A stretch of 64,000 nt of DNA from the NCBI GenBank assembly GCA_037577475.1, contig JBAGJB010000197.1:1-64000 (forward strand). The letters run 5' to 3'. Position numbers and translations under genes: made by a program. Under the pieces are notes generated by a model. The model was not told the origin of the DNA, searched no databases, and worked only from the letters and a program-made list of their open reading frames with translations. Below, in pieces: positions 38,101-53,476 of this stretch. Each line of letters opens with the position of its first letter. Position 1 is the stretch's first letter. Source of the DNA: Chaunax sp. Z400 (taxonomy: Eukaryota; Chordata; Actinopteri; Lophiiformes; Chaunacidae).

Positions 38101-41000
38101 ACAACAGCACAAACCTATAGGCTCATTATAACAACAACACAAACCTATAGGCTCAGTGTAACAACAACATAAACCTATAGACTCATTATAACAACAACAC
38201 AAACCTATAGTCTCATTATAAAAACAAGACAAACCTATAGGCTCAATGTCACCACACACAAACCTATAGGCTCAATATAACAACAACACAAACCTATAGG
38301 CTCAAAAACAACACAAACCTATAGGCTCATTATAACAACAACACAAACCTATAGGCTCAATAGAACAACAACACAAACCTATAGCCTCAATAACAACACA
38401 AACCTATAGGCTCATTATAACAACAACACAAACCTATAGACTCAATATAACAACAACAAAAACCTATAGGATCAATACAACAACACCACAAACCAATAGG
38501 ATCAATAGAACAACAACAAAAACCTATAGGCTCAATATGACAACACCACAAACCTATAGGATCAATAGAACAACAACGCAAAACTATGGGCTCAATGTAA
38601 CAACAACACAAACCTATAGGCTCAATATAGCAACACAAACCTATATTCTCATTATAACAACAACACAAACCTATAGGCTCATTATAACAACAACACAAAC
38701 CTATAGGCTCATTATAACAACAACACAAACCTATAGGCTCATTATAACAACAAGACAAACCTATAGGCTCAATGTCACCACACACAAACCTATAGGCCCA
38801 TTATAACAACAACACAAACCTATAGGCCCATTATAACAACAACACAAACCTATAGACTCAATATAAAAACAACAAAAACCTATAGGATCAATACAACAAC
38901 ACCACAAACCTATAGGACCAATAGAACAACAACACAAACCTATAGGATCAATAGAACACAAACCTATAGGCTCAATATGACAACACCACAAACCTATAGG
39001 ATCAATAGAACAACAACGCAAAACTATGGGCTCAATGTAACAACAACACAAACCTATAGGCTCAATATAACAACAGCACAAACCTATAGGATCGTTATAA
39101 CAACAACACAAACCTATAGGCTCAATATAACAACAGCACAAACCTATAGGCTCAATATAACAACAGCACAAACCTATAGGATCGTTATAACAACAACACA
39201 AACCTATAGACTCATTATAACAACAACACAAACCTATAGGGTCAATATAGCAACACAAACCTATAGCCTCAATAACAACACAAACCTATAGGCTCATTAT
39301 AACAACAACACAAACCTATAGACTCAATATAACAACAACAAAAACCTATAGGATCAATACAACAACACCACAAACCAATAGGATCAATATAACAACAACA
39401 AAAACCTATAGGCTCAATATGACAACACCACAAACCTATAGGATCAATATAACAAAAACGCAAAACTATGGGCTCAATGTAACAACAACACAAACCTATA
39501 GGCTCAATATAGCAACACAAACCTATATTCTCATTATAACAACAACACAAACCTATAGGCTCATTATAACAACAAGACAAACCTATAGGCTCAATGTCAC
39601 CACACACAAACCTATAGGCTCAATAACAACACAAACCTATAGGCCCATTATAACAACAACACAAACCTATAGACTCAATATAAAAACAACAAAAACCTAT
39701 AGGATCAATACAACAACACCACAAACCTATAGGACCAATAGAACAACAACACAAACCTATAGGATCAATAGAACACAAACCTATAGGCTCAATATAGCAA
39801 CACAAACCTATATTCTCATTATAACAACAACACAAACCTATAGGCTCAATAACAACACAAACCTATAGGCTCAATGTCACCACACACAAACCTATATGCT
39901 CAATAACAACACAAACCTATAGGCTCATGATAACAACAACACAAACCTATAGGCTCAATAGAACAACAACACAAACCTATAGGCTCATTATAACAACAAC
40001 ACAAACCTATAGGATCAATAGAACAACACAAACCTATAGGCTCAATATGACAACAACACAAACCTATAGGGTCATTATGACAACAACACAAACCTATAGG
40101 CTCAATATAACAACAACACAAACCTATAGAGTCATTATAACAACTACACAAACCTATAGGCTCATTATAACAACAACACAAACCTATAGGCTCAATGTAA
40201 CCACACACAAACCTATAGACTAATTATAACAACAACACAAACCTATAGGATCAATAGAACAACAACACAAACCTATAGGCTCAATATAACAACAGCACAA
40301 ACCTATAGGCTCAATATAACAACAGCACAAACCTATAGGCTCAATATAACAACAGCACAAACCTATAGGCTCAATATAACAACAACACAAACCTATAGAC
40401 TCATTATTACAACAACACAAACCTATAGGGTCAATATAGCAACACAAACCTATAGAGTCATTATAACAACAACACAAACCTATAGGCTAAATAACAACAC
40501 AAACCTATAGGCTCATTATAACAACAACACAAACCTATAGACTCAATAGAACAACAACACAAACCTATAGGCTCATTATAACAACAACACAAACCTATAG
40601 GCTCATTATAACAACAACACAAACCTATAGGCTCAGTGTAACAACAACACAAACCTATAGAGTCATTATAACAACAACACAAACCAATAGGATCAATAGA
40701 ACAACAACACAAACCAATAGGCTCAATATGACAACACCACAAACCTATAGGATCAATATGACAACACCACAAACCTATAGGATCAATAGAACAACAACAC
40801 AAACCTATAGGATCAATAGAACAACAACACAAACCTATAGGATCAATATGACAAACACATAAACCTATAGGATCGTTATAACAACAACACAAACCTATAG
40901 ACTCATTATAACAACAACACAAACCTATAGGGTCAATATAACAACAACACAAACCTATAGAGTCATTATAACAACAACACAAACCTATAGGCTAAATAAC
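35102..41000. repeat. 6.65-kb higher-order unit, copy 2
   Basis: Adjacent to copy 1 and in the same order, including the 784-bp internal duplication (36898/37682). It lacks the 600-bp internal duplication of copy 1 and carries a different rearrangement near 38960-39260. The right boundary is approximate. Confidence 0.75.
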
Positions 41001-42329
41001 AACACTAACCTATAGGCTCATTATAACAACAACACAAACCTATAGCATCAATAGAACAACAACACAAACCTATAGACTCAATAGAACAACAACACAAACC
41101 TATAGGCTCAATAACAACACAAACCTATAGGCTCAATAACAACACAAACCTATAGGCTCAATAACAACACAAACCTATAGGCTCAGTGTAACAACAAGAC
41201 AAACCTATAGGCTCAATGTCACCACACACAAACCTATAGGCTCAATATAACAACAACACAAACCTATAGGCTCAATATAACAACAACACAAACCTATAGG
41301 CTCAATAACAACACAAACCTATAGGCTCAATAACAACACAAACCTATAGGCTCAATCGAACAACAACACAAACCTATAGGCTCAATCGAACAACAACACA
41401 AACCTATAGGCTCAATCGAACAACAACACAAACCTATAGCCTCAATAACAACACAAACCTATAGGCCCATTATAACAACAACACAAACCTATAGGCTCAT
41501 TATAACAACAAGACAAACCTATAGGCTCAATGTCACCACACACAAACCTATAGGCTCATTATAACAACAACACAAACCTATAGGCTCAATAGAACAACAG
41601 CACAAACCTATAGGCTCATTATAACAACAACACAAACCTATAGGCTCAGTGTAACAACAACATAAACCTATAGACTCATTATAACAACAACACAAACCTA
41701 TAGGCTCATAACAACAAGACAAACCTATAGGCTCAATGTCACCACACACAAACCTATAGGCTCAATATAACAACAACACAAACCTATAGGCTCAAAAACA
41801 ACACAAACCTATAGGCTCAATAGAACAACAACACAAACCTATAGCCTCAATAACAACACAAACCTATAGCCTCAATAACAACACAAACCTATAGGCTCAT
41901 TATAACAACACCACAAACCTATAGGATCAATAGAACAACAACGCAAAACTATGGGCTCAATGTAACAACAACACAAACCTATAGGCTCAATATAGCAACA
42001 CAAACCTATATTCTCATTATAACAACAACACAAACCTATAGGCTCATTATAACAACAAGACAAACCTATAGGCTCAATGTCACCACACACAAACCTATAG
42101 GCTCAATAACAACACAAACCTATAGGCCCATTATAACAACAACACAAACCTATAGGCCCATTATAACAACAACACAAACCTATAGACTCAATATAAAAAC
42201 AACAAAAACCTATAGGATCAATACAACAACACCACAAACCTATAGGACCAATAGAACAACAACACAAACCTATAGGATCAATAGAACACAAACCTATAGG
42301 CTCAATATAGCAACACAAACCTATATTCT

Positions 42330-45300
42330 CATTATAACAACAACACAAACCTATAGGCTCAATAACAACACAAACCTATAGGCTCAATGTCACCACACAC
42401 AAACCTATATGGTCAATAACAACACAAACCTATAGGCTCATGATAACAACAACACAAACCTATAGGCTCAATAGAACAACAACACAAACCTATAGGCTCA
42501 TTATAACAACAACACAAACCTATAGGATCAATAGAACAACACAAACCTATAGGATCAATAGAACAACACAAACCTATAGGCTCAATATGACAACAACACA
42601 AACCTATAGGGTCATTATGACAACAACACAAACCTATAGGCTCAATATAACAACAACACAAACCTATAGGCTCAATGTAACCACACACAAACCTATAGAC
42701 TCATTATAACAACAACACAAACCTATAGGATCAATAGAACAACAACACAAACCTATAGGATCAATAGAACAACAACACAAACCTATATGCTCAATATAAC
42801 AACAGCACAAACCTATAGGCTCAATATAACAACAGCACAAACCTATAGGCTCAATATAACAACAGCACAAACCTATAGGATCGTTATAACAACAACACAA
42901 ACCTATAGACTCATTATAACAACAACACAAACCTATAGGGTCAATATAGCAACACAAACCTATAGAGTCATTATAACAACAACACAAACCTATAGGGTCA
43001 ATATAGCAACACAAACCTATAGAGTCATTATAACAACAACACAAACCTATAGGCTAAATAACAACACAAACCTATAGGCTCATTATAACAACAACACAAA
43101 CCTATAGGATCAATAGAACAACAACACAAACCTATAGACTCAATAGAACAACAACACAAACCTATAGGCTCAATAACAACACAAACCTATAGGCTCATTA
43201 TAACAACAACACAAACCTATAGGCTCAATAGAACAACACAAACCTATAGCCTCAAGAACAACACAAACCTATAGCCTCAAGAACAACACAAACCTATAGC
43301 CTCAATAACAACACAAACCTATAGACTCATTATAACAACACAAACCTATAGACTCATTATAACAACAACACAAACCTATAGACTCATTATAACAACAAGA
43401 CAAACCTATAGGCTCAATGTCACCACACACAAACCTATAGGCTCATTATAACAACAACACAAACCTATAGGCTAAATAACAACACAAACCTATAGGATCA
43501 ATAGAACAACAACACAAACCTATAGGCTAAATAACAACACAAACCTATAGGCTCATTATAACAACAACACAAACCTATAGGCTCAGTGTAACAACAACAC
43601 AAACCTATAGACTCATTATAACAACAACACAAACCTATAGGCTCATTATAACAACAAGACAAACCTATAGGCTCAATGTCACCACACACAAACCTATAGG
43701 CTCAATATGACAACAACACAAACCTATAGGGTCATTATGACAACAACACAAACCTATAGGCTCAATATAACAACATCACAAACCTATAGAGTCATTATAA
43801 CAACTACACAAACCTATAGGCTTATTATAACAACAACACAAACCTATAGGCTCAATGTAACCACACACAAACCTATAGACTCATTATAACAACAACACAA
43901 ACCTATAGGATCAATAGAACAACAACACAAACCTATAGGCTCAATATAACAACAACACAAACCTATAGGATCGTTATAACAACAACACAAACCTATAGAC
44001 TCATTATAACAACAACACAAACCTATAGACTCATTATAACAACAACACAAACCTATAGGGTCAATATAGCAACACAAACCTATAGAGTCATTATAACAAC
44101 AACATAAACCTAGAGGGTCATTATAACAACAACACAAACCTATAGGGTCATTATAACAACAACACAAACCTATGGGCTCAATGTAACAACAACACAAACC
44201 TATGGGCTCAATATGACAAAAACAAAAACCTATAGGATCAATACAACAACACCACAAACCTATAGGATCAATAGAACACAAACCTATAGGCTCAATATGA
44301 CAAACACACAAACCTATAGACTCATTATAACAACAACACAAACCTATAGACTCATTATAACAACAACACAAACCTATACACTCATTATAACAACAACACA
44401 AACCTATACACTCATTATAACAACAACACAAACCTATACACTCATTATAACAACAACACAAACCTATAGGCTCAATATGACAACAAAACAAACCTATAGG
44501 CTCAATATGACAAACACACAAACCTATAGACTCATTATAACAACAACACAAACCTATACACTCATTATAACAACAACACAAACCTATAGGCTCAATATGA
44601 CAACAACACAAACCTATAGGCTCAATATAACAATAACACAAACCTATAGAGTCATTATAACAACAACACTTTCCTATAGGCTCATTATAACAACAACACA
44701 AACCTATAGGCTCAATATAACAACAACACAAACCTAGAGGATCATTATAACAACAACATAAACCTATAGGGTCATTATAACAACAACACAAACCTATAGG
44801 CTCAATGTAACCACACACAAACCTATAGACTCATTATAACAACAACACAAACCTATAGGATCAATAGAACAACAACACAAACCTATAGGCTCAATATAAC
44901 AACAGCACAAACCTATAGGCTCAATATAACAACAGCACAAACCTATAGGATCGTTATAACAACAACACAAACCTATAGACTCATTATAACAACAACACAA
45001 ACCTATAGGGTCAATATAGCAACACAAACCTATAGAGTCATTATAACAACAACACAAACCTATAGGCTAAATAACAACACAAACCTATAGGCTCATTATA
45101 ACAACAACACAAACCTATAGACTCAATAGAACAACAACACAAACCTATAGGCTCAATAACAACACAAACCTATAGGCTCATTATAACAACAACACAAACC
45201 TATAGGCTCAGTGTAACAACAACACAAACCTATAGAGTCATTATAACAACAACACAAACCAATAGGATCAATAGAACAACAACACAAACCAATAGGATCG

Positions 45301-46139
45301 TTATAACAACAACACAAACCTATAGACTCATTATAACAACAACACAAACCTATAGACTCATTATAACAACAACACAAACCTATAGGGTCAATATAGCAAC
45401 ACAAACCTATAGAGTCATTATAACAACAACACAAACCTAGAGGATCATTATAACAACAACATAAACCTATAGGGTCATTATAACAACAACACAAACCTAT
45501 GGGCTCAATGTAACAACAACACAAACCTATGGGCTCAATATGACAAAAACATAAAACCTATAGACTCATTAGAACAACAACACAAACCTATAGACTCATT
45601 ATAACAACAACACAAACCTATAGGCTCAATATGACAAACACATAAACCTATAGGATCGTTATAACAACAACACAAACCTATAGACTCATTATAACAACAC
45701 AAACCTATAGGGTCAATATAGCAACACAAACCTATAGAGTCATTATAACAACAACACAAACCTATAGGCAAAATAACAACACAAACCTATAGGCTCATTA
45801 TAACAACAACACAAACCTATAGGATCAATAGAACAACAACACAAACCTATAGACTCAATATAACAACAACACAAACCTATAGGCTCAATAACAACACAAA
45901 CCTATAGGCTCATTATAACAACAACACAAACCTATAGGCTCAATAGAACAACAACACAAACCAATAGCCTCAATAACAACACAAACCTATAGGCTCATTA
46001 TAACAACAACGCAAACCTATAGACTCAATATAACAACAACAAAAACCTATAGGATCAATACAACAACACCACAAACCTATAGGATCAATAGAACACAAAC
46101 CTATAGGCTCAATATGACAAACACACAAACCTATAGACT
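42330..46139. repeat. 3,810-bp higher-order unit, copy 1
   Basis: Matches 46140-49949 at a constant offset of exactly 3,810 bp (127 x 30) across at least seven separate landmarks. One landmark is the rare ACTTTCC variant unit at 44667-44673. Few base differences were noticed, so the duplication is recent. Confidence 0.85.
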
Positions 46140-49100
46140 CATTATAACAACAACACAAACCTATAGGCTCAATAACAACACAAACCTATAGGCTCAATGT
46201 CACCACACACAAACCTATATGGTCAATAACAACACAAACCTATAGGCTCATGATAACAACAACACAAACCTATAGGCTCAATAGAACAACAACACAAACC
46301 TATAGGCTCATTATAACAACAACACAAACCTATAGGATCAATAGAACAACACAAACCTATAGGATCAATAGAACAACACAAACCTATAGGCTCAATATGA
46401 CAACAACACAAACCTATAGGGTCATTATGACAACAACACAAACCTATAGGCTCAATATAACAACAACACAAACCTATAGGCTCAATGTCACCACACACAA
46501 ACCTATAGACTCATTATAACAACAACACAAACCTATAGGATCAATAGAACAACAACACAAACCTATAGGATCAATAGAACAACAACACAAACCTATATGC
46601 TCAATATAACAACAGCACAAACCTATAGGCTCAATATAACAACAGCACAAACCTATAGGCTCAATATAACAACAGCACAAACCTATAGGATCGTTATAAC
46701 AACAACACAAACCTATAGACTCATTATAACAACAACACAAACCTATAGGGTCAATATAGCAACACAAACCTATAGAGTCATTATAACAACAACACAAACC
46801 TATAGGGTCAATATAGCAACACAAACCTATAGAGTCATTATAACAACAACACAAACCTATAGGCTAAATAACAACACAAACCTATAGGCTCATTATAACA
46901 ACAACACAAACCTATAGGATCAATAGAACAACAACACAAACCTATAGACTCAATAGAACAACAACACAAACCTATAGGCTCAATAACAACACAAACCTAT
47001 AGGCTCATTATAACAACAACACAAACCTATAGGCTCAATAGAACAACACAAACCTATAGCCTCAAGAACAACACAAACCTATAGCCTCAAGAACAACACA
47101 AACCTATAGCCTCAATAACAACACAAACCTATAGACTCATTATAACAACACAAACCTATAGACTCATTATAACAACAACACAAACCTATAGACTCATTAT
47201 AACAACAAGACAAACCTATAGGCTCAATGTCACCACACACAAACCTATAGGCTCATTATAACAACAACACAAACCTATAGGCTAAATAACAACACAAACC
47301 TATAGGATCAATAGAACAACAACACAAACCTATAGGCTAAATAACAACACAAACCTATAGGCTCATTATAACAACAACACAAACCTATAGGCTCAGTGTA
47401 ACAACAACACAAACCTATAGACTCATTATAACAACAACACAAACCTATAGGCTCATTATAACAACAAGACAAACCTATAGGCTCAATGTCACCACACACA
47501 AACCTATAGGCTCAATATGACAACAACACAAACCTATAGGGTCATTATGACAACAACACAAACCTATAGGCTCAATATAACAACATCACAAACCTATAGA
47601 GTCATTATAACAACTACACAAACCTATAGGCTTATTATAACAACAACACAAACCTATAGGCTCAATGTAACCACACACAAACCTATAGACTCATTATAAC
47701 AACAACACAAACCTATAGGATCAATAGAACAACAACACAAACCTATAGGCTCAATAGAACAACAACACAAACCTATAGGATCGTTATAACAACAACACAA
47801 ACCTATAGACTCATTATAACAACAACACAAACCTATAGACTCATTATAACAACAACACAAACCTATAGGGTCAATATAGCAACACAAACCTATAGAGTCA
47901 TTATAACAACAACATAAACCTAGAGGGTCATTATAACAACAACACAAACCTATAGGGTCATTATAACAACAACACAAACCTATGGGCTCAATGTAACAAC
48001 AACACAAACCTATGGGCTCAATATGACAAAAACAAAAACCTATAGGATCAATACAACAACACCACAAACCTATAGGATCAATAGAACACAAACCTATAGG
48101 CTCAATATGACAAACACACAAACCTATAGACTCATTATAACAACAACACAAACCTATAGACTCATTATAACAACAACACAAACCTATACACTCATTATAA
48201 CAACAACACAAACCTATACACTCATTATAACAACAACACAAACCTATACACTCATTATAACAACAACACAAACCTATAGGCTCAATATGACAACAAAACA
48301 AACCTATAGGCTCAATATGACAAACACACAAACCTATAGACTCATTATAACAACAACACAAACCTATACACTCATTATAACAACAACACAAACCTATAGG
48401 CTCAATATGACAACAACACAAACCTATAGGCTCAATATAACAATAACACAAACCTATAGAGTCATTATAACAACAACACTTTCCTATAGGCTCATTATAA
48501 CAACAACACAAACCTATAGGCTCAATATAACAACAACACAAACCTAGAGGATCATTATAACAACAACATAAACCTATAGGGTCATTATAACAACAACACA
48601 AACCTATAGGCTCAATGTAACCACACACAAACCTATAGACTCATTATAACAACAACACAAACCTATAGGATCAATAGAACAACAACACAAACCTATAGGC
48701 TCAATATAACAACAGCACAAACCTATAGGCTCAATATAACAACAGCACAAACCTATAGGATCGTTATAACAACAACACAAACCTATAGACTCATTATAAC
48801 AACAACACAAACCTATAGGGTCAATATAGCAACACAAACCTATAGAGTCATTATAACAACAACACAAACCTATAGGCTAAATAACAACACAAACCTATAG
48901 GCTCATTATAACAACAACACAAACCTATAGACTCAATAGAACAACAACACAAACCTATAGGCTCAATAACAACACAAACCTATAGGCTCATTATAACAAC
49001 AACACAAACCTATAGGCTCAGTGTAACAACAACACAAACCTATAGAGTCATTATAACAACAACACAAACCAATAGGATCAATAGAACAACAACACAAACC

Positions 49101-49949
49101 AATAGGATCGTTATAACAACAACACAAACCTATAGACTCATTATAACAACAACACAAACCTATAGACTCATTATAACAACAACACAAACCTATAGGGTCA
49201 ATATAGCAACACAAACCTATAGAGTCATTATAACAACAACACAAACCTAGAGGATCATTATAACAACAACATAAACCTATAGGGTCATTATAACAACAAC
49301 ACAAACCTATGGGCTCAATGTAACAACAACACAAACCTATGGGCTCAATATGACAAAAACATAAAACCTATAGACTCATTAGAACAACAACACAAACCTA
49401 TAGACTCATTATAACAACAACACAAACCTATAGGCTCAATATGACAAACACATAAACCTATAGGATCGTTATAACAACAACACAAACCTATAGACTCATT
49501 ATAACAACACAAACCTATAGGGTCAATATAGCAACACAAACCTATAGAGTCATTATAACAACAACACAAACCTATAGGCAAAATAACAACACAAACCTAT
49601 AGGCTCATTATAACAACAACACAAACCTATAGGATCAATAGAACAACAACACAAACCTATAGACTCAATATAACAACAACACAAACCTATAGGCTCAATA
49701 ACAACACAAACCTATAGGCTCAATAACAACAACACAAACCTATAGGCTCAATAGAACAACAACACAAACCAATAGCCTCAATAACAACACAAACCTATAG
49801 GCTCATTATAACAACAACGCAAACCTATAGACTCAATATAACAACAACAAAAACCTATAGGATCAATACAACAACACCACAAACCTATAGGATCAATAGA
49901 ACACAAACCTATAGGCTCAATATGACAAACACACAAACCTATAGACTCA
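46140..49949. repeat. 3,810-bp higher-order unit, copy 2
   Basis: Directly follows copy 1. The ACTTTCC marker lies at 48477-48483. Differences from copy 1 include an ATATAAC to ATAGAAC unit change near 47755. The right part is itself re-duplicated at 1,728 bp. Confidence 0.85.
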
Positions 49950-52800
49950 TTATAACAACAACACAAACCTATACACTCATTATAACAACAACACAAACCT
50001 ATACACTCATTATAACAACAACACAAACCTATAGGCTCAATATGACAACAAAACAAACCTATAGGCTCAATATGACAAACACACAAACCTATAGACTCAT
50101 TATAACAACAACACAAACCTATACACTCATTATAACAACAACACAAACCTATAGGATCAATAGAACAACAACACAAACCTATAGGCTCAATATGACAACA
50201 ACACAAACCTATAGGCTCAATATAACAATAACACAAACCTATAGAGTCATTATAACAACAACACTTTCCTATAGGCTCATTATAACAACAACACAAACCT
50301 ATAGGCTCAATATAACAACAACACAAACCTAGAGGATCATTATAACAACAACATAAACCTATAGGGTCATTATAACAACAACACAAAACTATGGGCTCAA
50401 TGTAACAACAACACAAACCTTTAGGGCTCAATATAGCAACACAAATCTATATTCTCATTATAACAACAACACAAACCTATAGGCTCATTATAACAACAAC
50501 ACAAACCTATGGGCTCAATGTAACAACAACACAAACCTATGGGCTCAATATGACAAAAACATAAAACCTATAGACTCATTAGAACAACAACACAAACCTA
50601 TAGACTCATTATAACAACAACACAAACCTATAGGCTCAATATGACAAACACATAAACCTATAGGATCGTTATAACAACAACACAAACCTATAGACTCATT
50701 ATAACAACAACACAAACCTATAGGGTCAATATAGCAACACAAACCTATAGAGTCATTATAACAACAACACAAACCTATAGGCTAAATAACAACACAAACC
50801 TATAGGCTCATTATAACAACAACACAAACCTATAGGATCAATAGAACAACAACACAAACCTATAGACTCAATATAACAACAACACAAACCTATAGGCTCA
50901 ATAACAACACAAACCTATAGGCTCATTATAACAACAACACAAACCTATAGGCTCAATAGAACAACAACACAAACCTAGAGGATCATTATAACAACAACAT
51001 AAACCTATAGGGTCATTATAACAACAACACAAACCTATGGGCTCAATGTAACAACAACACAAACCTATGGGCTCAATATGACAAAAACATAAAACCTATA
51101 GACTCATTAGAACAACAACACAAACCTATAGACTCATTATAACAACAACACAAACCTATAGGCTCAATATGACAAACACATAAACCTATAGGATCGTTAT
51201 AACAACAACACAAACCTATAGACTCATTATAACAACACAAACCTATAGGGTCAATATAGCAACACAAACCTATAGAGTCATTATAACAACAACACAAACC
51301 TATAGGCAAAATAACAACACAAACCTATAGGCTCATTATAACAACAACACAAACCTATAGGATCAATAGAACAACAACACAAACCTATAGACTCAATATA
51401 ACAACAACACAAACCTATAGGCTCAATAACAACACAAACCTATAGGCTCAATAACAACAACACAAACCTATAGGCTCAATAGAACAACAACACAAACCAA
51501 TAGCCTCAATAACAACACAAACCTATAGGCTCATTATAACAACAACGCAAACCTATAGACTCAATATAACAACAACAAAAACCTATAGGATCAATACAAC
51601 AACACCACAAACCTATAGGATCAATAGAACACAAACCTATAGGCTCAATATGACAAACACACAAACCTATAGACTCATTATAACAACAACACAAACCTAT
51701 ACACTCATTATAACAACAACACAAACCTATACACTCATTATAACAACAACACAAACCTATAGGCTCAATATGACAACAAAACAAACCTATAGGCTCAATA
51801 TGACAAACACACAAACCTATAGACTCATTATAACAACAACACAAACCTATACACTCATTATAACAACAACACAAACCTATAGGATCAATAGAACAACAAC
51901 ACAAACCTATAGGCTCAATATGACAACAACACAAACCTATAGGCTCAATATAACAATAACACAAACCTATAGAGTCATTATAACAACAACACTTTCCTAT
52001 AGGCTCATTATAACAACAACACAAACCTATAGGCTCAATATAACAACAACACAAACCTAGAGGATCATTATAACAACAACATAAACCTATAGGGTCATTA
52101 TAACAACAACACAAAACTATGGGCTCAATGTAACAACAACACAAACCTTTAGGGCTCAATATAGCAACACAAATCTATATTCTCATTATAACAACAACAC
52201 AAACCTATAGGCTCATTATAACAACAACACAAACCTATGGGCTCAATGTAACAACAACACAAACCTATGGGCTCAATATGACAAAAACATAAAACCTATA
52301 GACTCATTAGAACAACAACACAAACCTATAGACTCATTATAACAACAACACAAACCTATAGGCTCAATATGACAAACACATAAACCTATAGGATCGTTAT
52401 AACAACAACACAAACCTATAGACTCATTATAACAACAACACAAACCTATAGGGTCAATATAGCAACACAAACCTATAGAGTCATTATAACAACAACACAA
52501 ACCTATAGGCTAAATAACAACACAAACCTATAGGCTCATTATAACAACAACACAAACCTATAGGATCAATAGAACAACAACACAAACCTATAGACTCAAT
52601 ATAACAACAACACAAACCTATAGGCTCAATAACAACACAAACCTATAGGCTCATTATAACAACAACACAAACCTATAGGCTCAATAGAACAACAACACAA
52701 ACCAATAGCCTCAATAACAACACAAACCTATAGGCTCATTATAACAACAACGCAAACCTATAGACTCAATATAACAAGAACAAAAACCTATAGGATCAAT
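49345..52800. repeat. 1,728-bp tandem duplication
   Basis: Segment 49345-51072 recurs at 51073-52800 with an offset of 1,728 bp. The ACTTTCC marker lies at 50262-50268 and 51990-51996. A further 1,205-bp shift gives a third partial copy with the marker near 53195-53201. Confidence 0.85.
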
Positions 52801-53476
52801 ACAACAACACCACAAACCTATAGGATCAATAGAACACAAACCTATAGGCTCAATATGATAAACACACAAACCTATAGACTCATTATAACAACAACACAAA
52901 CCTATACACTCATTATAACAACAACACAAACCTATACACTCATTATAACAACAACACAAACCTATAGGCTCAATATGACAACAAAACAAACCTATAGGCT
53001 CAATATGACAAACACACAAACCTATAGACTCATTATAACAACAACACAAACCTATACACTCATTATAACAACAACACAAACCTATAGGATCAATAGAACA
53101 ACAACACAAACCTATAGGCTCAATATGACAACAACACAAACCTATAGGCTCAATATAACAATAACACAAACCTATAGAGTCATTATAACAACAACACTTT
53201 CCTATAGGCTCATTATAACAACAACACAAACCTATAGGCTCAATATAACAACAACACAAACCTAGAGGATCATTATAACAACAACATAAACCTATAGGGT
53301 CATTATAACAACAACACAAAACTATGGGCTCAATGTAACAACAACACAAACCTTTAGGGCTCAATATAGCAACACAAATCTATATTCTCATTATAACAAC
53401 AACACAAACCTATAGGCTCATTATAACAACAAGACAAACCTATAGGCTCAATGTCACCACACACAAACCTATAGGC

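Noticed and set aside
43844..44818. 324-codon Cys-rich minus-strand frame (CCCYNEPIGL repeats)
   Set aside because: A by-product of the 30-bp satellite. Neighbouring 25- and 27-bp units break the frame freely and there is no upstream gene structure.
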